Notes under the pieces: generated by a model | The model's database searches: none | What the model was told of the DNA's origin: nothing | The model's input: only the letters and a program-made list of their open reading frames with translations | Made by a program: the position numbers and the translations under genes | Shown here: positions 11,865 to 25,100 of the stretch, piece after piece | Layout: each line of letters opens with the position of its first letter | Position numbering within the stretch: the first letter of the stretch is position 1 | Source: Lethocerus indicus | Lineage: Eukaryota; Arthropoda; Insecta; Hemiptera; Belostomatidae | Length of the DNA stretch: 64,000 nt | Assembly: GCA_019843655.1 (NCBI GenBank) | Contig: JACDQD010000104.1 | Coordinates: 4,774,001 to 4,838,000, forward strand | Reading direction: 5' to 3'

Positions 11865-13007
11865 TATTATTGGTAATATATCTTTGTAGTCCCGTATTGC
11901 CTCGTAGAAAGGTGCGTCAAATTATACATCAATCATTTCTTTAATCGTAAAATCAATCTACAGTACGTTAACTAGTCATGCAACAGCCCCATTCTATAAA
12001 CCTTACTGGAGACGAATTTGAAATTTTCTTAGTCCCGCACGTTAAATATAAAGGAATAATATAATTTGGGCTATCATATCGTAAAGACCGATTTCCTATC
12101 GCTTAACCCACAAATAATTTCCGCCGTTTGTGGCAGGACCGCGGTCTGTGTTTTTGCGGCTGTGCCACAGTTTTGGGAAAATGAATTGGGCTAAATTTCG
12201 TTACGAAGTAGCGGCACAATTTTCTTCAGCCCAAGAGCAAATATCCGGTCTCTTCGAAGGAGTGTTCGATTAACTCGCCTCGAGCGTGTTGCGAAACACA
12301 ACACGTATCGGCACAGCGAGGATACGATGCCCTGGGCGGGGTTGCGACCGAAGTTGCTTAGAGTACGGTATCGAGTAGGTAGGGCGGACTTGCTGCTTTT
12401 CCCGGATCGATCATAGTGATAGGGGAGGGATAGGGCAGAGCCGATCACGTGACCAGTCTTACTGCATCGCAGTGGGCGTCGCCCAGACTGATCCCACTAA
12501 CATATCTCCCTTTTTTCTTATCCTAATTTCTTAGCCTATTCCTGTTAATCTTATGTAATTATTAATAATGTCCCCCCTTACCAGCAAGTAAAGGATATGT
12601 CCTGAAGCGCAGAATATACACTGAGATTAGATTTGAAAAATGATCGTACGTTCGGATTAAAGGCGAATTTATCCACACTCAAAGAAAGCAGGAAAGAATG
12701 TATTCCGTTCAAGAAGAAATGAAGAGAATCAAAATGATCCATACTATGAACCGTAGGATCCATTATCGATTATTATTGGGTGTCCCCCTTGAAAATTATA
12801 TTTTAGCTAGGCCATTTTAAGTAGGCATTTTAATAAATGCTTCTGTCTTTAAATTGCTAAAACCTTCGTTCTCCTAACACAGAACTCTTCGCATTTATGG
12901 AATATTTTTAATCAATATTTTCAATGCGGCGTTTAATTGTCGTTTAAATTACGACATTCCCAATCCGATATTGTTAGAAATAACTAAAATTGTTCGTTCA
13001 ATTCCAG

Positions 13008-13106
13008 GATTTTTGTCTTGGGATAAAGAAGACTGCCACGTAGATTTGGAAAAAGAGCTTCAGATTATTACATCCCAAGCTCCAGAAGGTGAAGAAGCGC
13101 GAAATG
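13008..13106 (+). CDS. futsch: futsch visible exon 1
   Basis: The acceptor ATTCCAG precedes the exon and the donor GTAAGT follows it. It encodes GFLSWDKEDCHVDLE and ITSQAPEGEEARN, the start of the conserved MAP1/Futsch N-terminal block. The first codon needs one base from an upstream exon that was not located. Confidence 0.85.
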
Positions 13107-16100
13107 GTAAGTCATTTATTTTGACCCACGAATTGATACCGAACGGTGGTACCGATTTGGAATGAAAATTTTTTGTCAAAGTGTCTGGCGAAACGTTTGC
13201 AAAATTAGGTTTTATGGTGAGCGCTGAATCATCATAATAGCGCTACTATGAATTGTTATATCCCGTGTGATAATATCTTGTTCTGTTCAGGTGAGAGACT
13301 GATTCAATTTGCAAGTGAGAATTTGGTGACTGAAGTACTCATCCATCCTCAATTAAACACTCTAGTACAGTGTATTCGCAACTTGTTGTCCAGTTTTACA
13401 AGACATAGACATATTATACATGCCGGTTACACGTATATCGGAAATGGATCTTGGATATTGCAGGTGAATAGAAATAACTATGATGTTATATTACATACAT
13501 TTGATTGAAGGAGAAAAAAATAAACGTAATTTTTTCTGCCATACGAGAGTGGCAAATTATTATTGTTATTGTAATTTTATCGGAGTGAGCCCGTGGATAA
13601 TTTTCCTTTTTCAAAACTATCTGTTTCAAAGAAAATATTGACCCGGTCAGTTAAGCAATATGGGAATGAGCAATGTATTTAATCGAAAACGATTAGTCTC
13701 CAAGTAGTAATAACTTTCGCACACTGTAAATTCCGTAAGAACAGGTAGAAAGAAACATCTACATAGAACCTTAGAAGAAACGGTACTCGAAGTAGTTTTA
13801 ACACTAAGTTTATCTTATACCTTATTAGGTTATCTTATATTTTGTCTCTTCTCGCCGGTTTGGTCTTTCGTTAGACCGGTTTCGGCCGCACGCCATCTTC
13901 AGTAGCAGTTTCCGTCACTGACGCATGTCGAATTCTCGCGGGGTATCTTACTGGCCAGTACTGCACAGCCGAAACCGGTTCTTCGGAACTCTCGCTGACC
14001 GGGCAATAAGTATTCCAGATTAATCTCGTACCTCTTTTTCAGGACGGGACGTTCTCGTTCGCGGATTTCCTGGATATGTTTCAAGAGATCGAAGTTCAAA
14101 GGGTGCTCCGCGCGTACGAAAACACGGTGACAATCGACATCCACTGCTCGCAAGAGGGGGACTGGTCGAACTTGAGGAACGGAAAGGAGCCGTTCTCTAA
14201 GCTGTGCCGGGTGAGACTGAACCCGAACGACAAGTTGTCCGGTAGCGAGGCGATACACGAGTTCCTCGACTACCTGAGCGGCTACCTGGTACCGGCCAGC
14301 ATCGAACACCTGCTCGAGCCGTCGGACGTTGTCGGCAACATCAGGTTCAGCCACCCGACCCTCTACGTCTTCCCCGGTGGGCAGGGCGACGCCGCCCTAT
14401 TCGGCATCAACGGGTTCAACATGCTGGTCGACGGCGGGTTCTCGAGGAAGGCCTGCTTCTGGGACTTCATCAGGCACCTGGACAGGCTCGACGCCGTACT
14501 CATGACCAGGCTGAACAACGGAAACCTCCAGGGGATCGCCTCCTTCCTCTACAGGAAACGGCTGGCTCACGTTTACCCGCAGATCGGACACTTTTTTTGT
14601 AACCTCCAGGTAAAACCCCGCTGTTTCCGTACGGACCGAATCCGTTTCCCCTGCGCCAGTCTTTACGAAGAAAGCGAACGTTTCTAGTTCGTATTTTTGC
14701 GGTGGTGATTTATAATTGTGCTCGTTCGACCGACAGCGAAACCCAAGTTTTAAGTGTATTTAAAATGTCATTTACTCGTTGTTCTCAGATAGCTTAAGAC
14801 CAGTCGCAGAACGGCTTCCTGTGTTCCCGTAACCATTATACGAAGAATAGTAACATTAAAAATTATCGGTTGTTACTAATCAAATAATAAAGTCTTTACG
14901 GAGCTTTACGTCCAATCCCCCAGACATTATCCTTATCGATAATGAATGATAATGAAATAATAATTATTATCTTATGGTCTGATTTATGAAGTACAAAGAT
15001 AATACACTACCGACAGGAGGTCGTATAGAAACATATTTATGGCGTTACGACCGAAGAGCATTTGAACTAATTTTCAACTTAGTCTAATGGTTTAAAATTC
15101 TAAATTCTATTATAAACTCCTTAAGTCTAATTTTATCTTCGAATTTGATAAACTCTCCTTTCAGACTGCACGAGCTGTAATAATATAATTCCCGAAACAG
15201 TCGTCAGCCGGATATGTTATATGCGAATATTGTATTATTATTAATAAACTTACAATTAGCAATATTTTTGAGTAATATTTTTATAATGTTTATTAACTAA
15301 TATTTTTATGTTAAAATTAAATCCAAATTCGTTCTTATATGAGCGACAGAAATGTTTTACTTCCGATACTTTTCATTATAAACCCGTCTTATCGAATACT
15401 TTCTAAATCCCCGATACCCACCCAGTCCCAGTCCCAGTCAGAAACTGCCAATCCCGTCATTCCCAGTGGGTCTCGCTCTAACCCTCCCAGTTAGACATTA
15501 TTTGTAATGGATAGGTGCGTGTGGAGTTATACGCTTTATAATTAAAAATTTAATTTTAGGAAAGGCGGCAACCTCCTTCACCGGACGGGGATAAAGACAA
15601 GGATCCACTGTTAGTGAATCTGATAGATCAAGGACAAGATATAGTCTCCAGTCTGAGACAGCTGAACCTGAAGCCTCAAGCCTGCCACAGGGACATGTCC
15701 CTGGAACCGATCAACCTCTATCATAAAGTGGGCCACGGTAAACTGGACATGTACGTATTGAGCCCGGCCAAAGACAGCAGAGAAGTGAAGGAGTTCGTCT
15801 CTAGGTGGAACGCCAGCGACGCCAAACTATTTTCTAGTTACGGAAAGAAGCCGGGAGAATTTAATTTTCCACTTTACAACCGAACCTCCATTTGCGCCCT
15901 ACTCGTTTGGCAACCGGCCAACCCCAACGACAACATAACCAGGCTACTCTTCCCGGGCAGTGCGCCTCAGGAAAAGATATTCGAAGGGCTGGATAAGCTG
16001 AAAAATCTCGAGTTCATGAGACACGCAGTCTGTTCGGCCAAGTCCCTGTCGCCGTCCTCCTCCACGATGGGGCTCAACATACGCTCGGTTACCAAACCGA

Positions 16101-19100
16101 AGGGACCCTCCGTCATCGAAAAACTTCCCACCACCGAAGTCAAACAGACACCAAAAACTATCGAGACTGTGAAATCGGCTGTGAAAAGCGACGGAACCGC
16201 GCCCTCAATTACAGAAGCCAAATCGAAACAGCAACCGGCCAAACATATGAAACCTAAAACCGACAAAACCAAAGAACACGCCAAGACTGATGTAGATAAT
16301 ATAGCGGATCATATCAAACCGGAAAAACAAAAAACCCAAGAGACCGCCCCGAAAAAATCCGAAAAACCTAAAGACAAACCGAGGAAGATCATGCAAAGAC
16401 AGAGCGAAAAGAAGTCGCAAAAGCCGGCGGAAAAGAAGGCCGATTCGATCAAATCGTCGCCTACGACACCGAAAAAGAGCGTAGAAGCCAAAGTGAACGG
16501 GGTAGAACCGAAACATCGAGCACCCAGCAAGACCAGAATTTCGCCCTCCGCGACACCGGCCAAGAGTGCCAAAGAAGAAAACAACAGAAAAGTGCTCGAA
16601 TCCAAGACTCGAGATGTGTCCAGACCTCACAGAGGCATGGCCGGCAAGAAAGATGACGCTAAGAAAATAGAAAGAAGAACTATCTCTAAAAGACCTCAGA
16701 CGACGTCCCCGAGCAAGGCCGTCGGAAAACCCTCGTCGCCGGTCAAAGCCGCGGTACCCAGAGGAAAGAAAGATATCAGGAAAGTGAGCAAAACCGAAAA
16801 AGAACTGACCACGGATTCTTCCACCGTCTCCACACCTTCGACGGTCGACGCCGATCTCGGAGCAGTCAAACCGAAAGAAATAGCCGAGAAAGATAAAGAA
16901 ATAGCTGTCGACGAAAGCAAGAAAGAGGTAGAAAAAACCGACGAAAAAATAGACGGGGAGGCGGAAATTGCCGAAAAGAAAGACGAAGTCAAACCGCCGG
17001 AGGCTCCCGAAGAAGCCTTAATTTCTAAAGAAGAGGAAGACGAAATTCTCATTATAGAGAAAGTCGAAATTGGAGAACCCGAAGTGGGAACGACCAAAGA
17101 CACCATAGAGATGCACCTAGAGAAAGCTAAGGAAGAGGCACTCGAGGAAAAGCTGGACGAGCCCAAGAAAGTTACAGAGCCGGCAGAAGAGGTTACCGAT
17201 CGAGAGAAGATTGTAGATAGTGCCGAAAAAGACGAAAATCGGCGCCACCAAGGAAACGGTGACCCCCGAAAGTGAGCTGGTTCAGCAGGAGGCTCAGCGC
17301 GACATCGCCCTCAGGTCGGCGGCCGAAACACCCTCCGCACCCAAGTTGGAGACCATCAAGGGCGAGTCTCAAATTACCGCCGAGGACCAAAAACTGGTCG
17401 CTAAGGAGAAAGTACCCACTGCCAAAGACGTCGATATCAGGGATAAATCCCACGAATTGCCCGACCAGAAAATGTTGGCCGACGAAAGCCAACCGGACGA
17501 AAAATTTTCGACCACCATCGAGTCCGGCGCTACTACCGCTCCGACACTGCCCGAAGACGAAAGGATCCCGTTAGACGAGATCAAAGAGGGCATCGAGGAA
17601 AAGTATATTAAAGAGAAAACCAAAGAAAAAGATACCGGAATCGTACAGAAACCCGAACAACCCACTAGTCTCCCGCAGGTATCCATTGTACCCGGAAATG
17701 TTTTCGAGCAGAAGATGTCCCAGTACCTGAGGGATATCGTCAAAACGCCCGACGAAGTGGCGGATTTACCGGTTCACGAAGAAGTAGACGCGGGAATATA
17801 CGAAGGCAGCGAATCGGGAGCCAGGGAGTTGACTAGGAGTAAGGAGGATCTTTTGTCCCTACCCCCGGTCAAGAGACAAGTCAGAGAGGAAGCGGCAGAG
17901 GGCGCCGAGGAATTGAAATTTATCAAAGACGGTTTGGAAAAAGAAGATGTAAATAAAGATCTGAAGGAGGAACTGGAACACCGAGAGGAAGACAGAGTGA
18001 AATCGGAAGAGAAGAAGGATACGGCAGCCGAACCGGAACGCGCCGAGGCACCGGCAAAGAAAGAAACTGAACTTAAAGAACCCGAAATCGTCAAAGAAAA
18101 AAAAGAAGCGGAAATTATTCCGCCGGCAGTCGAGGAAAAGATAAAGGATATCGAGGTTCAACCCGCGAAGACAGAAATGGAAATTGCCGAGGAACCCGAG
18201 AAGGTGGCGGAAGCGGATAAGGCAGATTTGGCAGCACGGTCGGACCAAATTAAACCCCAATCGCCCGTCGAAAAAATACAAAAATTGTCGGATGTAACAG
18301 GGAAAGATATGGAAGAAAAAATGGAGAAAGATCGAGTCGTCGAAGAAAAGGAAACGGATCGCAAATCGCCTTTGGAAGTGACGGGCGAAGAAGAAAAGAT
18401 AATAGAAAAGGAGCTGAAAGAACAAAAGGAAGACACGAAAGGTGTAGATACAGATAAGGACAAAGATATTTCAAAATTAAAGGAGGCCGACCTAGGCGAA
18501 GTCCCAGTTGCCGCAGAAGATAAAGCTGCTGCAATTGAAGAGGGCTTGATAAAAGCTGCAAAACCTGATGAAATATCCCCGATCGCTGCCGAGGCTATTA
18601 TAACTCCTGTGAAAGAGGCAGAATTAGATAAAATAGCCGATCAGAAAATTGAAGTTGAGGCTGCAATAGTGACGAAGGATATAACATCTAAGACTGAGGA
18701 AAAAATCGAAAAACCACTACAGATCGGTGAAAAATTCCTCGCCAAAGGAATTATTTTACCGGAACCAGAAAAATTTACTGAGATAGATAAAGAAAAACGA
18801 GTAGAAGACAAAATACCGGATATTGAAGAACTTAAAGATGTAGCAGAGTCGGAAATGAAGGTAGAAGAAACTGTAGAGAAACCGAAGGAAGATATTGTCG
18901 TCAAGGAGAAGGAGAAACTTGCCATAACCGCTCCTTGTGAGGAAGTGGACGAAAAATCAATTCCAGCAGATACTGACAAAATAACTGAGTTGATTTCAGA
19001 AGCCTCTGTCGTAGATAAGCAAGTGAGCCCAGAAAAAGAAACATCCCAAATAAAAACAGAAGAAAAGGCAGAAGTAAAAGCCACAGCAGAAGAACTTAAG

Positions 19101-22100
19101 GAAAAGGAAGTTGTAGATAAAGAAAAACTTCAAGAGAAGATAGAAACCGACAAAACGAAAGTTGAAGCTGAGAAAGCAGAAATTATAGAGGAGTCGAAAA
19201 AAATAGATAAGCCCCTAGGTAGGAGATTTGACGAAGTACCCGCGGTGGCTTTTGGATTCAAACCGGACGATGAGGCGACATATGATAAACCTGAATTAGC
19301 AGAGGAAGACACACCTGCACCCAGCCTTCCAGTCGAAGTTTTAAAAGAAACTGACACTACTGAAAAGAAACCTGTCGCCGAACAAGAAATAGACGTAAAA
19401 CCCGAATTGGAGATATTACCGGCCAAAGATATTCCTGTCATTGAAGACGAAACAAAACAGGAAGCTGTGGTTACTAAGCCAGAAGAAATTGCACCTGCAG
19501 CTGCTTCTGTTCCACCGACTGAAATAGATAAAGCAAAAACCGTTGAAACAGTTAAAGAAACAGAAAAGGTTAACGAGGAAGTTAAAAAAGAAGCAGAGAA
19601 AGTTGACGAGATAGTAAAAAAAGAAGAAGCGAAAGTTGAAGAGGTAGAAAAGAAAGATGAGGCCAAGGTTGAAGAGGATGTGAAAGAAGAACATAAGGTG
19701 CAAGAAGTTGAGATAAAGCAACAACCTAAGATTGATGAATTAAAGAAAGATGAGGTGAAAGTTGAAATAGTGAAGAAAGAAGAACCGGAGAAGATCGACC
19801 AGAAAGCAGAGAAGGTTGAGGAAGAATTAAAAAAAGAAGAAACGGAGGTTGTAGAGGTAGTAAAAAAAGAGCCAAAGGATGAAGATGTAAAGAAGAAAGA
19901 AGAACAAAAGTTTGAGGAAGAAGTGAAAAAAGTGGAAATGAAAACTGAAGAAGTAAAAGAGGAAACGAAGGTCGAAGAGGACGTGAAGAAAGATATAGCG
20001 AAAGTTTTAGATGGAGAGATGAAAGAAGAACCAAAGGCTGATGAGATCATGAAAAAAGAAGAAATTAAAATTGATGGAGAACTCAGGAAAGAGGACGAAG
20101 AAAAGATTGACGAAGTAGTAAAAGAGGAAGTACCTAAATTTGACCATGTAGACGAACACAAAGAAAAAGAAGCAAAGGTTGAGGAAAAAGTGGAAAAAGA
20201 AGAATCTAAAATTCTTGAAGTACAGAAAAAAGAAGAATTAAAAACAGAGGAAGTAGAAAAAGAGAAAGCCAAGGTTGAGGAAGGCTTGAAAAAAGAAGAG
20301 ATCATTCAAGAGGTAGGTAAAAAAGAAGAAGCCCTGGTTAAAGAGGAATTGAAAAAAGAGGAACCGAAAATCGAAGAATTAGAACAAAAAGAAGAATTGA
20401 AGATCGAAGATATAGTGAAAAAAGAAGAAGCGAAGGTGGAAGATGTAGCTAAGAAAGACGATGCAAAAGTTTCAGAGAAGAAAGAAGAACTTAAAATGGA
20501 AGAAGTAGCACGGAAAGAAGAGGAGAAGATTGAGGAAGTAGTGAAAACAAGAAGCCAAGGCTGAGGTTGTAGTGAAGAAAGAAGAACCGAAAATTGAAGA
20601 TGTAATGAGAGATGAAGCGACAACTGAAGAGGTAGAAAGGAAAGAGGAAGGGAAGATTGAAGAAAGGAAAGAAGAGGAACCAAAACTTGACGAGGTAGTA
20701 AAGAAAGATGAAGCGAAGGTTGATGAAGTAGTGAAAAAGGAAGAACTGAAACTTGACGAGGAAGTTCTGAAAGAGAAAGCGAAGGTTGATGAAGCAGTGA
20801 CAAAGGATGAAGAAAAAATAGAAGAAATTGCGAAGAAAGAAGAACCAAAAATTGATGAGGTAGTGAAGAAAGATGAATCGAAGGTTGGCGAGGTGGTAAA
20901 GGAAGAAGAAGCGAAAGTTGATGAATTATTGAAAAAAGAAGAATCGCAAATACATGAACTCACGAAAGAAGAACCCAAACTCGACGAGGTAGTGAAAAAA
21001 GATGAACCAAAGGTTGGCGACGTGGCGAAGGAAGAACAAGGGAAGTCTGATGAAGCATTGAAAAAAGAAATTGCGAAGGAAGACGAACCAAAACTTGACG
21101 TAGTAGTGAAGAAAGATGAGCCAAAGATTGACGAGGTGAAAAAGGAAGAAGAAGCTAAGGTTGATGAACTATTGAAAAAAGAAGATACGGAAATAGAAAA
21201 ACTTATGAAGAAAGAAGAACCGAAACTTGACGAAGCAGTGAAGAAAGATGAACCAAAGATGGGCGAGGAAGCAAAGGTAGAAGAAGCAAAGGTTGACGCA
21301 GTAGTGGAAAAAGGAGAACTAGAAATAGAAGAACTTGCGAAGAAAGAAGAACCCAAACATGACGAGGTGGTGAAGAAAGATGAGACGAAAGTGGACGAGG
21401 TGCTGAAGAAAGATGAACCAAAGATTGAAGACGTAGTAAAAAAAGAAGAACTGAAAATGGAAGAAGTATTGATGAAGGATGAACCGATACTTGGTAGCGA
21501 GGTGGTGAAGGAAGAAGAAGCGAAGGTGGATGAAGTATTGAAAAAAGAAGAAGTGAAAATAGATGAACGAGCTAAGGAAGAAGAGCTGAAACTTGAAGAG
21601 GCAATTAAGAAAGTTGAACCAAAGGTTGACGAAGTACTGAAGAAAGATGAACCGAAGGTTGTCGAGGTACTGAAGAAAGCGGAACCGAAGGTTGAAGGGG
21701 TGTTAAAAGAAGAAGAACTAAAAATTGAAGAAGTATCAAAGAAAGATGAACCGACAGTTGAAGAGCCGGTAAAAGAAGAACTGGAAATGGAAGAAGTATT
21801 GAAGAAAGATGAAACGAAGGTTAGCGAGATCGTGAAGGAAGAAAAAGCGAAGGTTGATGAAGTAGGCAAAAAAGAAGAACTGAAAACTGAAGATTTATTA
21901 ACAAAAGAAGTGGTGAAAAAAGAAGAACTGAAAACTGAAGATTTATTAACGAAAGAAGTGGTGAAAAAAGAAGAACTGAAAACTGAAGATTTATTAACGA
22001 AAGAAGTGGTGAAAAAAGAAGAACTGAAAATTGGGAAGGAAGAAGAGCTGAAACTGGACGAGGTAATAAAGAAAGATGAAACGAAGGTTGACGAGGTATT

Positions 22101-25100
22101 GAAGAAAGATGAACCGAAGGTTGAAGGAGTAGTAAAGGAGGATGAACTAAAAATGGAACAATTATTGAAGAAAGATGAAACAAAGGTTAGCGAGATCGTG
22201 AAGGAAGAAGAAGCGAAGGTTGATGAATTAGTTAAAAAAGAAGAACTGAAAACTGAAGCTTTATTAACGAAAGAAGAAACGAAGGTGGTTGAAGCGATGA
22301 AAACAGACGAATTGAAAGAGGAAGAGGTAGTAAAAGAAGAACTAAAAATTGAAGAAGTATTGAAGAAAGATGAACCGAAAGTTAGCGAGATGCTAAAGAA
22401 AGATGAGGCACAGGTTGAAGAAGTAATAAAAAAAGAACCTGAGGTTGACGAGGTACTGGAAAAAGGTAAGCCAAAGGTTGACGAAATAGCGATAAAGGAA
22501 GTAGCGAAAATAGAAGATGTGAAACATGAATCAGAAAAACCTGACGAAGTAGCGATAAAGAAACCTGAAATAGTTGCTGGGGCAGAGAAAGCAAGAGTAG
22601 ATGCAGTTAAAGAAGTAGCAATGGAGGCTGATAAATTAGATGATATTGTAAAAAAAGAGGGTGAAAAGCAAGAGGTATGCAAAACTGATGATTCAATAAA
22701 AGAAGATGCAAAGAAGGTTGTAGAAGAAATTGAAGATGTTAAAAAAGGACTAGATCAGGCCGATGATATAGTGAAAAAAGAAGAAGTGAAAGAAGATGAG
22801 GCAGAGAAAAAAGAGGAAGAGAAGATTGAAGAGTTAGTAAAAAAAGAAGCAGACAAATTAGATGAAATTGATAAAGTAGAAGCCAAAACGGAGGAAGGAG
22901 TGAAAAAAGAAGATACCATCGCTGAAGAGAAGGTTGTAAAGGAAGCAGTAAAAATTAATGAAGTAGAAAAAGTGACTGAGGAAATTAAAATAGAAACAGG
23001 AAAGATTGACACCATAGTGACAGTAGAAACAGACAAGATTGATGGTGTTGCAAAAAAAGAAGTGGAAAAGGAAGCTGAAAAAATTGATGAGATTTCAAAG
23101 AAAGAAATAGAAAAAATTGAAGAAGTGAAAAAGGAAACAGAAATTATAGATGAGGTTTTAAAGAAAGAAACAGAAACAGTTGCTGTGGTAGAGGAGAAAA
23201 CAGTAGACAAGTTTGAAGAACATTTGAAAAAGGAAGTCGAAACGATCAGTGAGGTTGCAAAGAAAGAAATAGAAAAGGTTGATACGGTAGTGAAAAAAGA
23301 AGAAGAAAAGGTAGATGAGGTAGCGAAGAAAGAAGTGGAAAAGGTTCAGGAGGAAATTAAAAAAGAAACAGAAAAGGTGGATGAAGTATCCAAGAAGGAA
23401 GAACAGAAGGTTGAAGATGTGACAAAAGAAGTGAAAAAGGTCGATGAGGTTACAAAGAAGGAGGTAGAAAAGATTGATGAGGATGTGACAAAGAAAGGAG
23501 AACAGATTGAAGATTTGACGAAGAAAGTAGTCGACACCATTGATGAAACAGTGAGGACTGAAGGAGAAGAGGTTGATTTGATAGCTGAGAGTGTTGTTCA
23601 GGATGTGAAAAAAGGAGCCGAAACTATTGAGGTAGAGAAGAAAGAAGTGGAGAAGGTCGAAGGCGAGGGGAAAAAACTTGATGAAAAAATGGCTGATGAA
23701 GGAAAACTAGCGCCAGAAAAAATCGAGGAGGAAATGAAAAAAGAAGGAGATAAGCTAATCGAAGTAGTGGAAAAAGACGCAGTTCAGGCTGAAGTGGTCG
23801 CGAAGAAGGTGGATGAAACAGCAAAACAGGTAGAAGAGAAGGTTGAAGAGTTAGTGATTAAAAAGGAGGAAATGAAAATCGATGAAGGAAAGATTGATGA
23901 AGTATTAAAAAAAGAATCACCGACTGATACTGGTGTAGTGCCGGAAGTGCCTGCGGTTAAAGATACGGATGGCGCGAAAGTAACTGGGAAACCGGTTACT
24001 GAAAGGGATGAAGAAAAAGAGAAGGATATGGACAGCACAAAGAAAACAATCGAAACTGAGTTGAAAAAGACTGTCGACGATACCCAAATTAAAACTGATA
24101 AGTCAGGCACTGAAAGCATGGAAAAGAGCCCTGTTGATACTGAAATTTCACTGAAGAAAGAAACCGTCACAGAAGTAAAGAAAATGGGCGATGAAGGAAA
24201 AGAAATGGTTAAAGACGTTTCTGGACCGACGGATGAAGTTGTTTCCGAAACGAAGGTAGACGCAATAGACGAGATTAAAGGCATAAAGGACACGGAGGTA
24301 ACTAAAGAAGATAAATCCGAAACAATTGATCATTTCGCAACCGAAACAAAAGTTAAGGAAAGTGAAAAAATAGAAACAGGAGCGTTGGAAGTAGAGAAAG
24401 GAAAAGACCTGGATGATGTGCTAGCGGCTGGTGCAAAAGAAAAACTCGAAGAAAAAGTTATAAAAGAAGAAAAAGAAGAGGGTAAGACTGAGGACAAAGA
24501 TAAGGCCGACTCTAAGATAACAAAAACAGAAGAAATGGAAAAGGATAAGCCTGATAAGTTGGTACTTGAAGATAAAACAACATCATCTGATATCAAAGAT
24601 AAAACTAGTGATGCCTCGACGGAATCTAAAGAAAAGAAAGAAGACGATAAGGTCGCTGAAATTGCTGAAAAGAGGGACGCGGAAGCACCTAAATCGACTA
24701 TTGAAAAGGACAGTAAATTGGAGCCGGTTTCTAGCCAAATGAAAGCACAGGAGAAACCATTGAAAGAGGAACTTGCGGATCAAACTAAAGAAAAAACTGA
24801 GGGAAAAGATATTAAAGAAATTAAACCTTTAGATTCCAAAGACAAGCCGAAAGAAGAGGAAGTTGGTAAAATAGAAGAAAAAGAACACATTGCTCCAGCA
24901 GATAGTGAAGAAGCGGATAAAGAGAAGGTAGATAAAATCACAGAAGTGAAAGCGGAGACACAAAAAGTGGAACTAGAGAAGGATACCAAGATGATCACAC
25001 CACCTTCTAAAAAAGCGGAGGAAGATGTTATAACAGGGAAGGGAGAGCCGATTGAAAAACTCCCACTGGATTCCGCCTCCAAAGGTAAAGATTCCATTGA

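Larger units (their letters stand above)
1..13007. other. Upstream or first-intron sequence of futsch, no exon recognised
   Basis: No open frame here resembles a protein I know, and all are short. The first recognisable futsch exon opens at 13008 with a splice acceptor and is one base out of phase, so at least one earlier exon exists here or outside the window. The stretch alternates AT-rich DNA with GC-richer patches (about 7850-8280 and 9900-10270). It contains the separately listed repeats at 886, 2248, 3223, 4000, 7628, 10981, 11306 and 11334. A weak 9-10 bp inverted match (ACCGCCCTT near 3652 against AAGGGCGGT near 3874) brackets a GC-rich patch of unknown nature. Confidence 0.6.

Noticed and set aside
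13899..14354. Minus-strand frame of 151 codons opposite futsch exon 3
   Set aside because: It is an antisense shadow of a GC-rich conserved exon and resembles no protein.
20472..22682. Long minus-strand open frame (736 codons, Ser/Phe/Thr-rich) opposite futsch, and similar ones at 19130-20305 and 24780-26693
   Set aside because: The GAA/AAA/GTT-rich repeat has few stops on its complement. The translations are low-complexity mirrors of the repeat, not a separate gene.
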